Shown here: positions 34,277-41,590 of the stretch, one piece after another | Layout: every line of letters starts with the position of its first letter | Numbering within the stretch: position 1 is the first letter of the stretch | Origin: Leisingera sp. ANG-M1 | Lineage (GTDB): Bacteria; Pseudomonadota; Alphaproteobacteria; Rhodobacterales; Rhodobacteraceae | Assembly (NCBI RefSeq): GCF_000813745.1 | Contig: NZ_JWLC01000024.1 | Location: forward strand, 39,818 to 103,817 | Reading direction: 5' to 3' | DNA length: 64,000 bases | The notes under the pieces: model-generated | Seen by the model: only the letters and a program-made list of their open reading frames with translations | The model's database searches: none | What the model was told of the DNA's origin: nothing | Made by a program: the position numbers and the translations under genes

Positions 34277-36601
34277 ATGACCCGCTACACAGTCCTGCGC
34301 GGACTAGACAACATCGGATTTGACAGCCCCGGCCGGGCCTTCCCGGGCTTTGCCAAAGCGGCCCGGGGCAGCACCCGGGTGATCGCCCTGCGCGACGGGA
34401 TCCGCCAGGAGATGCAGGCGGGCGACCTGCTGTCAGTGGAGATTGCGGACGGGGCGGAAGGCGTGCAGATCGCGGGTTTTGACGCCGCTGGCCGTCCGGC
34501 GCTGGCAGCATTGGGGCTGCAGGCGGAGGCGCGGCTGAAGGTGGCGGGTTGCGACAGTGCGGAGCTGCTGGGCTGGATAGCCTCCAATGGCGGCGCGGCC
34601 GGGGATATTCCCGCGGCGAACCTGGCAGCCAACGGTGTGCCGCTGATCCTGAAGGCGGGCAGCGCAGTGACGGTTTGGGTGTTGCATACCGCCAGCAGCG
34701 AGGCCCTGGTGCAGGGCAGGGCGCCTGCCAACACCAAAGTTACCTGGCAGCCTGCCGAGAGCCGCACGCCGCTGCTGCCGCCTTTGCTGGGGGATACGCG
34801 GGATGAATTCACTGTCAGCCGCGGCACCGGATTTGCCTATGAAGTGAAACAGGGCGAGATCATCCAGATCATCGACGTTGAGGGGCAGCAGTGCTCGGAC
34901 TTCACTGCCTTCCGGGCTGACGGGCTGGAGCGGGGCGAGGAGCTGATGATCGACAGCACCGCCACCCGCTCGATGGTGCGGCGGTCCTATCCGGGGCCAG
35001 GACTGCTGGACAAGTTCTTTGACCGCGACATGCGCCCCTTGCTGAACGTGATCCAGGATACCTGCGGGCGGCATGACACCTTTGGCCTGGCCTGCACCGC
35101 GCGCGGCTATGAGGAGCGCGGCTTTCCCGGTCATGTGAACTGCTCCGACAATATGTCCCATGCGCTGGCGCCCTATGGTGTGGCGCGGCGGTCGGCCTGG
35201 CCTGCGATCAATTTCTTCTGGAACACCTGGGTCGATCCGCATTCGCACCACATCATGACTGAGGAGTCCCACTCCCGCCCTGGCGACTATGTGGCAATGC
35301 GGGCGCTGGAGGATCTGGTCTGCGTCTCCACCGCCTGCCCGGACGACATCGACCCGATCAACGGCTGGAACCCGACGGATGTGCATGTGCGCATCTACCG
35401 CCCCGAAACTCCCCTGCGCCGCGCTGTTGCCTACCGCGAAAAGGAAGACGCCCCGATGTCGATCAGCCAGAACTCCGCCTTTCATGACCGGCTTGAGCCG
35501 CTGACCCAGCATTTTGCGCCCGCACGCGATCTGTGGGCGCCGGTGAGCTTCCCGTCGCATGGCACCACCGGCGAATACTGGGCCTGCCGCAATGCGGTGA
35601 CGGTGCAGGATATGAGCGGCCTGCGGAAATATGACATTGCGGGCCCCGATGCCGAGGCGCTGCTGCAGCGGGCGACCACCCGCAATGTGGCCAAGCTGGC
35701 AGTCTGGCGCGGCTCCTACACCCTGATGTGCGATGAGGCGGGCACGGTGATTGATGACGGTACCCTGTTCCGGCTGGCGCCCGACCTGTTCCGCTGGTGC
35801 TGCGGGTCCGAAGAAAGCGGCCGGGTGCTGGAGACGCTGGCGCAGGAGATGGGACTGCAGGTGCGTATTCACGACATGCGCGGGGCGATGCCGAACCTGG
35901 CGATCCAGGGGCCCAAGTCGCGGGATTTGCTGCGTAAAATCGCCTTTACCCAGCCGCATGTGCCGCAGCTGGACCAGCTGAAGTGGTTCGGTGTCACCGT
36001 GGCACGGTTGAACGACCGGGAGGGGGCGCCGTTTATGCTGTCGCGCTCCGGCTACACCGGTGAGCTGGGCTATGAGATCTTCTGCGCCAAGGCGGATGCG
36101 CTGGCGATCTGGGACGCGGTGATGGAAGCAGGTGAAGAGTTCGGGATCACCCCGATGGGCTCTGCCGCGCTGGAGGTCATCCGGATCGAGGCCGGGCTGG
36201 CCGCCGCCAATGCGGAATTTGCGCCGGGCGTGGATGCGTTTGAGGCAGGCCTTGGCTTTGCCGTCGACCTGACCAAACCGGAGTTCACCGGCAAGGCCGC
36301 GCTGGAGCGCAATGCGCGCGAGCCGCGCCGGGTGCTGAAGGGGCTGCTCTTGGGCTGCAACGATGTGCCGCTGCACGGAAGCCCGGTCTATGACGGCGAA
36401 CGGCAGGTGGGGGTGGTGACCTCGGCCACCCGCTCGCCCTCGCTGGAGCACGCCATTGCCATTGCCCGGCTTGGTGTCGAGCACGCTGAAAGCGGCACCC
36501 GGCTGGAAGTCGGCCAGCTGGACGGGCGGATGAAGCGCCTGGGCGCCACCGTCACCGACATTCCTTTCATAGACCCGCAAAGAAAGCGGGCCCGCGCCTG
36601 A
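34277..36601 (+). CDS. DUF1989 - GcvT fusion protein, putative folate-dependent demethylase
   Basis: A 774-residue three-part protein. Residues 1-160 are an unassigned beta-rich domain. About 165-375 is a DUF1989 (urea-carboxylase-associated) domain, with RHDTFGLACTARGY, HVNCSDNM and a CPDDIDPINGWNPT motif; where relatives I recall have NPCNG this reads DPING. About 395-770 is a complete GcvT/aminomethyltransferase domain (RSGYTGELGYEIF near 590, then MGSAALEVIRIEAG near 625), the fold that gives methyl or methylene groups to tetrahydrofolate in DmdA and the T protein. It leads an operon with a betaine-type ABC importer under a LacI operator, so a methylated onium or amine is the probable substrate. 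No oxidoreductase is encoded with it. The fusion is not a function I can name. Confidence 0.82.
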   Translation: MTRYTVLRGLDNIGFDSPGRAFPGFAKAARGSTRVIALRDGIRQEMQAGDLLSVEIADGAEGVQIAGFDAAGRPALAALGLQAEARLKVAGCDSAELLGWIASNGGAAGDIPAANLAANGVPLILKAGSAVTVWVLHTASSEALVQGRAPANTKVTWQPAESRTPLLPPLLGDTRDEFTVSRGTGFAYEVKQGEIIQIIDVEGQQCSDFTAFRADGLERGEELMIDSTATRSMVRRSYPGPGLLDKFFDRDMRPLLNVIQDTCGRHDTFGLACTARGYEERGFPGHVNCSDNMSHALAPYGVARRSAWPAINFFWNTWVDPHSHHIMTEESHSRPGDYVAMRALEDLVCVSTACPDDIDPINGWNPTDVHVRIYRPETPLRRAVAYREKEDAPMSISQNSAFHDRLEPLTQHFAPARDLWAPVSFPSHGTTGEYWACRNAVTVQDMSGLRKYDIAGPDAEALLQRATTRNVAKLAVWRGSYTLMCDEAGTVIDDGTLFRLAPDLFRWCCGSEESGRVLETLAQEMGLQVRIHDMRGAMPNLAIQGPKSRDLLRKIAFTQPHVPQLDQLKWFGVTVARLNDREGAPFMLSRSGYTGELGYEIFCAKADALAIWDAVMEAGEEFGITPMGSAALEVIRIEAGLAAANAEFAPGVDAFEAGLGFAVDLTKPEFTGKAALERNAREPRRVLKGLLLGCNDVPLHGSPVYDGERQVGVVTSATRSPSLEHAIAIARLGVEHAESGTRLEVGQLDGRMKRLGATVTDIPFIDPQRKRARA

Positions 36602-36639
36602 GCGGCGCTTCACCTCACATCAACAGGAGAGAGAAAACG

Positions 36640-37596
36640 ATGAAACATCTTGCGTTAGCCACTGCAATTGCCGCTTTGGGCACCGGTGCCATGGCACAGG
36701 AGAAGGTCATGGTGGGCGAGCCCAGCTGGCCTGGCGCCAAGATCATGAGCCGGATCATCGGCCAGGTGATCGAAACCCGCCTGGGCGGCGAGGCAGGCTA
36801 TGCCCCCGGCGCCAACGCGGTGATCTTTGCCGCGATGGACGGCGGCCGCGGCGATATCGACGTGCACCCGGACGTCTGGCTGCCGAACCAGTCGTCCTTC
36901 ACGGACGAATATGTCGGCCAGAAAGGCACCGTTGCGCTGTCCACGGGCAGCTACGAGGGGCGCTCGGGCTTCTGCACCCCGACCTATATGGCTGAAGAGC
37001 ACGGCATGAAGTCGGTCTTCGACCTTGCCACCCCGGCAGCGCAGGAGGCCTATGACACCAATGGCGACGGCAAGGGCGAGATCTGGGTTGGAGCCTCGGG
37101 CTGGGCTTCGACTAACGTGCACAAGGTGAAGGTGCGCGATTACGGCATCGAAACCTTCCTGGAGCCGTCGACCGAGGATGAAACCGTGTTCTATTCGCGG
37201 CTGAAGGATGCGGTAGACCAGAAGGAAGGTGTCGTCTTTTACTGCTACAAGCCGCACTATGTGCATGCGCTTTATGACGTGACGATGATCGAAGAGCCGG
37301 AGCACGATCCGAGCGCCTATAAGATCATCCAGCCGGATCAGGATGCGGATTGGTACGCCAATTCTTCGATCACCACCGGCGACCAGGTGAAGACGGTGAC
37401 CGTGGCTTATTCGAAATCGCTGGAGCAGCGGAACCCGGCGGCGGCGTCTTTCCTGAGCCAGATCGACATGGATGCGGGCGAGCTGTCCAAGCTTACCTAC
37501 GCTGTTGTGATCCAGGGCCAGGAGATCGACACGGCGGTGTCTGATTGGCTGGCAGCAAATGGCGCGATTGTCGACGGCTGGCTCGGCCTCAACTGA
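36640..37596 (+). CDS. Glycine betaine/proline-type ABC substrate-binding protein (OpuAC family)
   Basis: A 318-residue periplasmic receptor; signal peptide ends AMAQ at about residue 20. The mature N-terminus VMVGEPSWPGAKI, the VWLPNQ motif near 88 and aromatic residues spread through the protein (GASGWAS, FYCYKPHY) fit the OpuAC/ProX fold, where aromatic cages bind quaternary ammonium head groups. GGAGAG lies before the ATG. Between it and the ATPase gene a GC hairpin with four T (37617-37640) may limit downstream expression. Confidence 0.88.
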   Translation: MKHLALATAIAALGTGAMAQEKVMVGEPSWPGAKIMSRIIGQVIETRLGGEAGYAPGANAVIFAAMDGGRGDIDVHPDVWLPNQSSFTDEYVGQKGTVALSTGSYEGRSGFCTPTYMAEEHGMKSVFDLATPAAQEAYDTNGDGKGEIWVGASGWASTNVHKVKVRDYGIETFLEPSTEDETVFYSRLKDAVDQKEGVVFYCYKPHYVHALYDVTMIEEPEHDPSAYKIIQPDQDADWYANSSITTGDQVKTVTVAYSKSLEQRNPAAASFLSQIDMDAGELSKLTYAVVIQGQEIDTAVSDWLAANGAIVDGWLGLN

Positions 37597-37616
37597 TCGC
37601 AACCTTTGGCCCTGCC

Positions 37617-37640
37617 GCCCCGTGCGGCGGCGGGGCTTTT
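37617..37640 (+). terminator. Attenuator-like hairpin between receptor and ATPase genes
   Basis: GCCCCG, an eight-base loop, CGGGGC, then TTTT. It lies 20 bases after the receptor stop and 28 bases before the ATPase start, suited to partial termination or to protecting the receptor part of the message. Confidence 0.5.
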
Positions 37641-37668
37641 GCAAGACTTATGAAGACAGGGGGAGGCC

Positions 37669-38718
37669 ATGGCGGGTGACATCGCAATTGACGCACGCGG
37701 CGTCTGGAAGATTTTCGGGGCGCGCTCGGCTGAGGCGCTGAAGGCCATTCATGCGGAAGGGCTGACCAAGCCGGAAGTGCTGGAGCGGTTCAACTGCGTG
37801 GTCGGGGTGGCGGACGCCAGTTTCCAGATCGAGCGGGGCGAGCTGTTCTGCGTGATGGGCCTGTCGGGCTCGGGCAAGTCGACGCTGGTGCGCCATGTGA
37901 ACCGGCTGTTGGAGCCCACGGCGGGCCATATCTACATCAATGGCGACGATGTGATGGGGCTGAACGCCGAAGGCCTGCGCGACCTGCGCAACCGCCGCGT
38001 TGCCATGGTGTTCCAGAACTTTGGCCTGATGCCGCACCGCACGGTGCGCGACAATGTGGCGATGCCGTTGGAGATCCGCGGCACCGGCAAGGCGCGCCGA
38101 TGGGAAGAGGCCGACCGGGTGCTGGATCTGGTAGAATTGAGCGGTTGGGAGGACAAATACGCCCATGAGCTGTCCGGCGGTATGCAGCAGCGGGTGGGTC
38201 TGGCGCGTGCTATTGCCTCGGACCCGGAAATCCTGCTGATGGACGAGCCGTTTTCGGCGCTGGACCCGCTGATCCGCAAGCAGCTGCAGGACCAGTTCAT
38301 GGAGCTGAGCCGCAAACTGGGCAAGACCACCATGTTCATCACCCATGACCTGGATGAGGCGATCCGCATCGGCCACCGCATCGCCATCATGAAGGACGGC
38401 CGCATCGTGCAGATCGGCACGCCGGAGGAGATCATCCTCAACCCGGCCGATGACTATGTGGCGGACTTCGTGGCCGGTATCTCCAAGCTCAACATGATCT
38501 TTGCCCACTCAGTAATGAAGCCAGTGGCAGAGTTTGAAGCCACCCATGGCGCCCTGCCGGCGGATGCCAAGGTGGCGCGGCCCGATATGGATCTGAGCGA
38601 CCTGATGGATCTGGCTGTCGACGGCCATGGGATCGTCAAGGTGGCGGATGCGGGAAGCACCGTCGGGGTGATCAACCGCGCGGGGCTGATCCGCGCCATT
38701 CAGGACAGCCAGGCGTAA
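37669..38718 (+). CDS. Betaine-type ABC transporter ATP-binding protein (ProV/OpuAA)
   Basis: A 349-residue ATPase: Walker A GLSGSGKST near residue 64, Q-loop VFQNFGLMPH, ABC signature LSGGMQQRVGLARAI near 168, Walker B ILLMDEPFSALD and a switch His in ITHDLDEA. About 60 residues after residue 280 form a short CBS-like tail ending in GVINRAGLIRAI, typical of ProV. GGGGGAGG precedes the ATG. The permease start follows after ten bases. Confidence 0.92.
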   Translation: MAGDIAIDARGVWKIFGARSAEALKAIHAEGLTKPEVLERFNCVVGVADASFQIERGELFCVMGLSGSGKSTLVRHVNRLLEPTAGHIYINGDDVMGLNAEGLRDLRNRRVAMVFQNFGLMPHRTVRDNVAMPLEIRGTGKARRWEEADRVLDLVELSGWEDKYAHELSGGMQQRVGLARAIASDPEILLMDEPFSALDPLIRKQLQDQFMELSRKLGKTTMFITHDLDEAIRIGHRIAIMKDGRIVQIGTPEEIILNPADDYVADFVAGISKLNMIFAHSVMKPVAEFEATHGALPADAKVARPDMDLSDLMDLAVDGHGIVKVADAGSTVGVINRAGLIRAIQDSQA

Positions 38719-38728
38719 GGAGGTGGTG

Positions 38729-40246
38729 ATGAAACACATCGACCAATCACAGATCAAACCGGAAACCGCCGGCCGCCTGAATGCGCTGGTGGGCGAGTTC
38801 ACCGGCCAGTCGCAGACCTACTACCAGCAGGTCTTCAGCTACATGATGGAGGCGCCGGGCTACCGCTTTACCCTGAACTGGGCAGCGGGTGTTCTGGGGC
38901 CGGTGTGGTTCGGGGCGCGGGGCCTGTGGTCCTGGTTCCTGGGCTTCCTGGTGCTGGAAACCCTGGCGTTTATCCAGATCGGTTTGGGCCTGTTCGGAGA
39001 CCTGGGCCGTGATTTCCGCATCCGGGCCGAGCAGATCGCCCAGACGCTGGAACTGCGCCATCAGCAGATCGCGGCGGCTGAGGCGTCGGGCGCGTCTTCG
39101 CTGGACTCGCTGAAGCGCGCGGCGGAGTCGCTGGAAGGCGCCTTGGCCAGTGCGCAGGAGGCAGCCGCGGCGGCGAATGCCAGCGGGGTCATTTATCTTG
39201 TTGTGGGCATTGCCTTGCTGCTGGCGGTGAAGTTCCTGGCGGCGTCGCTGGCGAACTGGACGCTGGAGGGGCAGTTTGCCCGCTGGCGCTCGGACCGCAG
39301 CGTGGCAAGCGGCTGGTCGCTGCCGCGGCTGGCGGTCTCGGCGGTGCTGGCGGCGGCAGTTGTGGTGCTTTCGGCGGTGAAATTTGCCATGCCGGATGCA
39401 TTCTCGCTGTTGAATGCTTTCCCAACCAACCGCGACTGGCGGCTGAATGTGGGTGATGGGGTGCAGGCAGCGTTTGATTGGACCAAGACCTCGGGCCGCG
39501 GCTTCTTTGACGGGCTGACCGCGGGGATGCGCACGCTGCTCGACTGGATCGAGGTAGTGCTGGTTGATACGCCCTGGCCGGTGGTGGCGCTGGTCATCGT
39601 GATGCTGGCGTACCTGTCGGCTGGTGCGCGGGTGGCGATATTTACCGGCGCGGCGCTGGCCTATCTGGGTCTGCTGGACTTCTGGGAAAAGGCGATGACC
39701 ACCATTGCGCTGCTGGGTGCAGCGGCGTTGATCTCGATCACCCTGGGCATTCCGCTGGGCATCTATTGCGCGCGGCGTCCGAAGGTGTTCGCGGTGGTGC
39801 GGCCGGTGCTGGACTTCATGCAGTCGATGCCGTCGTTTGTTTACCTGATCCCGGTTGTGGCCTTCATCGGCTCGGGCAAGCCGGCGGGTGTGGTCGCCAC
39901 CATGATCTTTGGCAGCCCGCCGGTGATCCGCTTTACCGTGCTGGGCTTGCAGCAGGTGCCGGAAACCGTGCGCGAGGCGGCGCTCGCCTTTGGCGCCACG
40001 CCGCGGTACCTGCTGTGGCGTGTCGACCTGCCGCTGGCACATAAGACGATCATGGCGGGTGTGAACCAGACGATCCTGTTGTCGCTGGCAATGGTTGTCG
40101 TGGCCTCGCTGATCGGTGCCAAGGGCCTGGGCGAGGACGTGCTGGAAGCGCTGCAGTATGCCGCCGCGGGGCAAGGCATCCTGGCTGGGCTTGCGATCCT
40201 GTTCTGCGCGCTGATCCTCGACCGGATTGTGGCGGGCAGGAAGTGA
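38729..40246 (+). CDS. Betaine-type ABC permease (ProW) with a DUF2628-like N-terminal extension
   Basis: A 505-residue membrane protein. The last 210 residues are a normal ProW-type permease domain (EAA-like loop VREAALAFGATPRYLLWRVDLPLA near 415). The first 290 are unusual: a YRFTLNWAAGVLGPVWFGARGLW stretch, which resembles the conserved core of DUF2628 membrane proteins, two helices, a 75-residue amphipathic segment predicted coiled coil (RAEQIAQTLELRHQQIAAAE onwards), another helix and a second membrane pair. The ATG at 38729 has a strong AAGGAGG; GTG codons just upstream are in frame but less likely. Last gene of the operon; twin terminators follow. Confidence 0.87.
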   Translation: MKHIDQSQIKPETAGRLNALVGEFTGQSQTYYQQVFSYMMEAPGYRFTLNWAAGVLGPVWFGARGLWSWFLGFLVLETLAFIQIGLGLFGDLGRDFRIRAEQIAQTLELRHQQIAAAEASGASSLDSLKRAAESLEGALASAQEAAAAANASGVIYLVVGIALLLAVKFLAASLANWTLEGQFARWRSDRSVASGWSLPRLAVSAVLAAAVVVLSAVKFAMPDAFSLLNAFPTNRDWRLNVGDGVQAAFDWTKTSGRGFFDGLTAGMRTLLDWIEVVLVDTPWPVVALVIVMLAYLSAGARVAIFTGAALAYLGLLDFWEKAMTTIALLGAAALISITLGIPLGIYCARRPKVFAVVRPVLDFMQSMPSFVYLIPVVAFIGSGKPAGVVATMIFGSPPVIRFTVLGLQQVPETVREAALAFGATPRYLLWRVDLPLAHKTIMAGVNQTILLSLAMVVVASLIGAKGLGEDVLEALQYAAAGQGILAGLAILFCALILDRIVAGRK

Positions 40247-40258
40247 GTTGAAACAAAA

Positions 40259-40282
40259 GCGGGGCATGACCGCATGCCCCGC
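40259..40282 (-). terminator. Intrinsic terminator, leftward transcripts
   Basis: A perfect ten-base stem, GCGGGGCATG / CATGCCCCGC, with a four-base loop. On the minus strand it is followed by TTTTGTTTC; on the plus strand by a poor T tract, so it should chiefly end the Rieske operon. Confidence 0.75.
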
Positions 40283-40327
40283 TGCCTTAATCTCCCGTCA
40301 GGTTGTGATATAGGCCTGACCACTCAG

Positions 40328-40360
40328 CACCCGGCCATGGGGTTATGGCCGGGTGTTTTT
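40328..40360 (+). terminator. Intrinsic terminator, rightward transcripts
   Basis: An eleven-base perfect stem, CACCCGGCCAT / ATGGCCGGGTG, loop GGGGTT, then five T. It should end the DUF1989/ABC operon, and lies beyond the terminator that serves the opposite strand. Confidence 0.85.
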
Positions 40361-40390
40361 AGTTGTCTTGCAGTACGCCAGGGCCAGCCG

Positions 40391-41590
40391 TTAGATCATG
40401 CTGAAGTAGCCTTTGTAGAACCCCGAGATGCCCCACTCCATCTCGGACAGCGGCCCGGGCACGAAACGGTAGGAGTTCACCCCTTCCTGATTGTGGCGGA
40501 TGATCCGCTCGTCATCGAGCGAGGTCACATGCCACAGCCAGGTGAGCGCCTCCTTGTCATAGTCGCGCCCCTCTTCGGCGCCGCCGCGCACATACCAGGC
40601 GATCTGGATATCGGTCTCCTGCAGGCCGCGGGGCACAAAGCGGTAGCCGACCAGGTGGTCGGCATAGATCAGGAAGTAGTTGAGCGGGCCGACCGACAGG
40701 TCGGTGGCGCCGCCGTCGAGGCCTGAGAGTTCTCCCAGAGGCGGTGCCAGCGGCGCGCCGTCCTTGCTGCCGGTCTGGTAGCCGGGGAACAGCGGGTAGC
40801 GGCGCCAGTAGAGATCGGCGCCGGGCGCGGGGGCGTTGGGGCCGGTTTGGTCGAATTCCTCGGCAGGCAGGCCGATGGCGGTGGAACGCGCGCGCAGGTC
40901 ATCGGCGTATTTCTCGACATCCGCCGGATCCTTCAGCGAGTGGCTGCGGGAGTACTCCTGATGCGAGGGCGCACAGTGGTAGCACTCCAGGTAGTTCTCC
41001 AGCGCCAGCTTCCAATTGGCGGGCACTGGGTAGGAGGCCTCATGCGCAAGTTTCAGGTTCTCCAGCTGCAGCGGCGCCGACAGCGGCGCCAGCTTGGCAA
41101 GGCCTTCTTCCAGCGGCGGCGGTTTCTCGTCGGCGCAGATGAAGATCAAACCTTGGAAGATCTGCACTTGCACCGGGAACAGCCCGTATTCGGACGGGTC
41201 GAAGTCCGGCCCCATGGAACGGCCGCCGCGCAGTTTCCCGTCCAGGCCGAAGGTCCAGGCGTGGTAGGGGCAGGAAAACACCCGGGCGGTGCCCTGTTTC
41301 TCGAGGCAGACGCGGGAGCCGCGGTGGCGGCAGACGTTCAGATGCGCCCGCACGTCGCCCTCGCGGTCGCGCACCACTATGACCGACTCCGGGCCGTAGT
41401 CGAACAGGAAATAGTCGCCGGGCTCGGCGATCTGGCTCACATGGCCAACCCAGATCCAGTTACGGTTCCAGAACATCTTGATGTCGTGGTCGTAGACGGC
41501 CTCGGAAGTGTAGAAATGGCGGTCCAGGGCAAAGCCTTCGCGGTAGCTTTGCATCAGTTCGCGCATTGTCTGCAGGTCATCACTGGGCAT
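40391..41590 (-). CDS. Rieske non-heme iron oxygenase alpha subunit (quaternary-amine monooxygenase type)
   Basis: A 399-residue Rieske oxygenase. The 2Fe-2S site is Cys87-His89 and Cys107-His110 (CRH, 17 residues, CPYH). The mononuclear iron ligands include His205 and His210 (ECYHCAPSH). Size and sequence style are those of the glycine betaine monooxygenase / stachydrine demethylase group (GbcA, Stc2), which remove an N-methyl as formaldehyde. Its ATG abuts the TGA of the upstream flavoprotein (TGAATG) with GGGAGG before it. No ferredoxin reductase partner (GbcB-like) is encoded in the operon, so the electron donor must come from elsewhere or from the flavoprotein. Confidence 0.88.
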   Translation of the reverse strand: MPSDDLQTMRELMQSYREGFALDRHFYTSEAVYDHDIKMFWNRNWIWVGHVSQIAEPGDYFLFDYGPESVIVVRDREGDVRAHLNVCRHRGSRVCLEKQGTARVFSCPYHAWTFGLDGKLRGGRSMGPDFDPSEYGLFPVQVQIFQGLIFICADEKPPPLEEGLAKLAPLSAPLQLENLKLAHEASYPVPANWKLALENYLECYHCAPSHQEYSRSHSLKDPADVEKYADDLRARSTAIGLPAEEFDQTGPNAPAPGADLYWRRYPLFPGYQTGSKDGAPLAPPLGELSGLDGGATDLSVGPLNYFLIYADHLVGYRFVPRGLQETDIQIAWYVRGGAEEGRDYDKEALTWLWHVTSLDDERIIRHNQEGVNSYRFVPGPLSEMEWGISGFYKGYFSMI

